From the NCBI GenBank assembly GCA_003169695.1, contig PNAS01000029.1, positions 1 through 51,809 of the forward strand: a stretch of DNA of 51,809 nucleotides. The letters are read 5' to 3'. The notes under the pieces are model-generated. The model was not told the origin of the DNA. It did not search any database and was given only the letters and a program-made list of their open reading frames with translations. Below, piece after piece: positions 50,316 to 51,809 of this stretch. A program made the position numbers and the translations under genes. The stretch is from Spartobacteria bacterium (lineage in GTDB: Bacteria; Verrucomicrobiota; Verrucomicrobiia; Chthoniobacterales; UBA10450). The number at the start of each line of letters is the position of its first letter. The first letter of the stretch is position 1.

Positions 50316-51809
50316 CGCGTTTGGCCTCCCTTATGTGTTCTGAGCAACCGTTTTCTGCAAATTCGAGCGCCGCGTTCAGGGTGTCCATGAACTCTTTGAC
50401 CTTGATGGGTTTGGTGAGGTAGCGGAAGAATCCCGCCTCCAAGCCCTTCTCGATGTCGCGGGGCATGGCATTGGCGCTCAGGGCAACGACGGGGATGTGC
50501 GCTGTCTTCGGGTCTTCGCTCAGCATTTTCAAGGCTTTGATGCCGCCGATGCCCGGCAGGTTGATGTCCATCAGGATAACCGTCGGCAGTGTGGCGCGGG
50601 CGAGCTCGATGCCGAGAGTTCCACTCACCGCGGTCAACAGCTGGATGTCCGGGCACCGCGCGATGAGTTGCTCGACCAGCTCCATGTTCGCCGGGTTGTC
50701 CTCGACATAGAGCAGGGTGCGCAGTCGCCCGCCGGCCGGCGCTTGCGGTCGGGGAGAGTTCTCGCCGTCGCCGTCGTGGTCGGCAAGTTGGGGCGCCTCC
50801 GCCTCGGCCAGTTCGAACCAGAACACGCTGCCCACGCCGACCGTGCTTTCCACGCCGATAACGCCCCCCATCAGTTCGACCAATCGCTTGGTCACCACCA
50901 GGCCGATGCCCGTGCCGGACACGTTGCCGGCTTCCTGGCCGAGACGATTGAACGGTTGGAATAATTGCGCCAGCTTTTCCGGCGGCAATCCCTCGCCGGT
51001 ATCCTTGACGCTGAAGCGAATACGTCCCGGGGCGCTCACGGTGCAGTCCACGACCACGGCTCCCGGCTCCCTGTTGTATTTGATCGCGTTGGAAAGCAGG
51101 TTGATGATAATCTGCTTCAAGCGGGTCCGATCGGCGCTGACAAAGACGGGGTTGTCGAATCTGGGATAGGTCATGCCGATGCCACGCTGTTCCGCCTGCA
51201 CCTCCATCATTGCCTGGCATTCGGCTATGAGTTCGGACAACGAGACCGATTCCAACGAGAGCGACACCTGCCCGGACTCGATCCCCGCGAGATCGAGGAT
51301 TTCGTTGATCAGCTTGAGCAGAAACCAACCCGCCTGGAGTATCTGGGCGATGCGGCCCGCCTGGGCAGCCGTCGGCAACGGAGAGGTTGACTCCATCAGT
51401 TGAGCGAAGCCGAGGATCGCATTGAGCGGACTGCGCAGTTCATGGCTCATGCTGGAGAGGAAATCCGATTTGGCGAGGTTGGCTTTCTCGGACGCCGCCT
51501 TGGCGCTCTTCAGCTCGACGTTCGTGTCCTGGAGCGCCTGCTCGAAGCGTTTTCTCTCCGTGACGTCGCGCGCGGCGGCGAACACGCCCTGCAGATTTCG
51601 ATCCCGGTCGTGGAAGGTGGTCGCGTTGTAGGACACCACGGTTTCATTGCCGTCCCTGGCGCGCGCGGTGAGTTCGTAGTTGGTGATCTTCTTGTCGCTC
51701 AGCACCAGCTTGATGCCCGCTTCAGCCAGCTCTGGATCGGTGAAGTAGTTCTTGAACGGCGCGCCGATCAACTCGTCGCGCGTGCAACCGGTGAGCGCCT
51801 CCATCTGCT
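50305..51809 (-). CDS. Hybrid sensor kinase PAS-HisKA-HATPase-REC (partial, 5' end outside)
   Basis: At least 499 residues; the frame is open to the right edge, so the start and probably more sensor domains lie outside. PAS at ~1-85 (GCTRDELIGAPFKNYFTD), a short coiled-coil, HisKA (MSHELRSPLNAILGFAQLM), HATPase with 'INLLSNAIKYN', DTGEG and GTGIGL, then REC with the phosphorylation Asp in TVILMDINLPG and the EAGFFRYLTKP lysine. Its stop lies inside the first codons of the next kinase. It is probably the input kinase of the relay. Confidence 0.93.
   Translation of the reverse strand, partial: QMEALTGCTRDELIGAPFKNYFTDPELAEAGIKLVLSDKKITNYELTARARDGNETVVSYNATTFHDRDRNLQGVFAAARDVTERKRFEQALQDTNVELKSAKAASEKANLAKSDFLSSMSHELRSPLNAILGFAQLMESTSPLPTAAQAGRIAQILQAGWFLLKLINEILDLAGIESGQVSLSLESVSLSELIAECQAMMEVQAEQRGIGMTYPRFDNPVFVSADRTRLKQIIINLLSNAIKYNREPGAVVVDCTVSAPGRIRFSVKDTGEGLPPEKLAQLFQPFNRLGQEAGNVSGTGIGLVVTKRLVELMGGVIGVESTVGVGSVFWFELAEAEAPQLADHDGDGENSPRPQAPAGGRLRTLLYVEDNPANMELVEQLIARCPDIQLLTAVSGTLGIELARATLPTVILMDINLPGIGGIKALKMLSEDPKTAHIPVVALSANAMPRDIEKGLEAGFFRYLTKPIKVKEFMDTLNAALEFAENGCSEHIREAKRDGQ

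Overview
The window reads as a piece of a soil-type Verrucomicrobia chromosome, probably near the Chthoniobacterales/Spartobacteria ('Udaeobacter'-like). The left edge holds the first ~227 bases of a 16S rRNA gene on the minus strand, and the bases after its 27F-like start site look verrucomicrobial. GC-rich coding sequence, many Sec, Tat and lipoprotein signals, an LptF/G-type permease and a LolA-like protein all point to a two-membrane bacterium. The phylum call is recognition from memory, not a search.

Layout. 1-963: 16S start and its long leader with a boxB-boxA-like antitermination site. 964-5142: small secreted or membrane proteins and one odd inverted-repeat element. 5636-13158: alpha-hydroxy-acid oxidase, TolB/TPR protein, SurE, a CheY-like regulator, a Tat-exported aminotransferase and small secreted proteins. 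13254-16153: a sugar cassette (FucP-type permease, cupin, PfkB kinase). 16176-22718: NTF2-like protein, a second CheY-like regulator paralogous to the first, Fsr-type exporter, ArnT/PMT-like glycosyltransferase and a membrane protein. 22746-25277: a sulfur-oxidation pair (sulfite oxidase-like enzyme and CstB-like persulfide dioxygenase-rhodanese). 25438-31215: a minus-strand operon of halogenase-like flavoprotein, lipoprotein, MMPL exporter, LolA-like protein, KTSC protein and a small membrane protein. It resembles the transport/tailoring end of aryl-polyene or flexirubin clusters, but no ketosynthase is visible.

31282-37892: L,D-transpeptidase; a frameshifted TIR-transmembrane-solute-binding protein; LptF/G; a glycosyltransferase; DUF2277; a transglutaminase-like protein; an LmeA/DUF2993-like protein. 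38047-43548: ribosomal protein S14, a CorC/CNNM-type transporter, a CPXCG protein, a secreted protein, a ClC channel and a propeller-like protein. 43587-45656: a decayed ECF sigma/anti-sigma locus beside MsrB and a fasciclin protein. 46197-51809: an acyltransferase and a three-gene phosphorelay of two hybrid histidine kinases and a double-receiver protein.

The most unusual item is the receptor-like fusion at 32143-33734: a cytosolic TIR domain, one membrane helix, an Ig/Fn3-like segment and a family-3 solute-binding domain outside the membrane. It is split by what looks like one missing C in a C run. Also notable are a palindromic REP-like element forming the signal-peptide n-region of the LolA-like protein, degenerate 7-bp tandem repeats at three places between 37.9 and 42.6 kb, and two paralogous response regulators sharing an almost identical 18-base leader. 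Three apparent frameshifts in two genes (one in the TIR protein, two in the anti-sigma factor) could be real decay or sequencing error.
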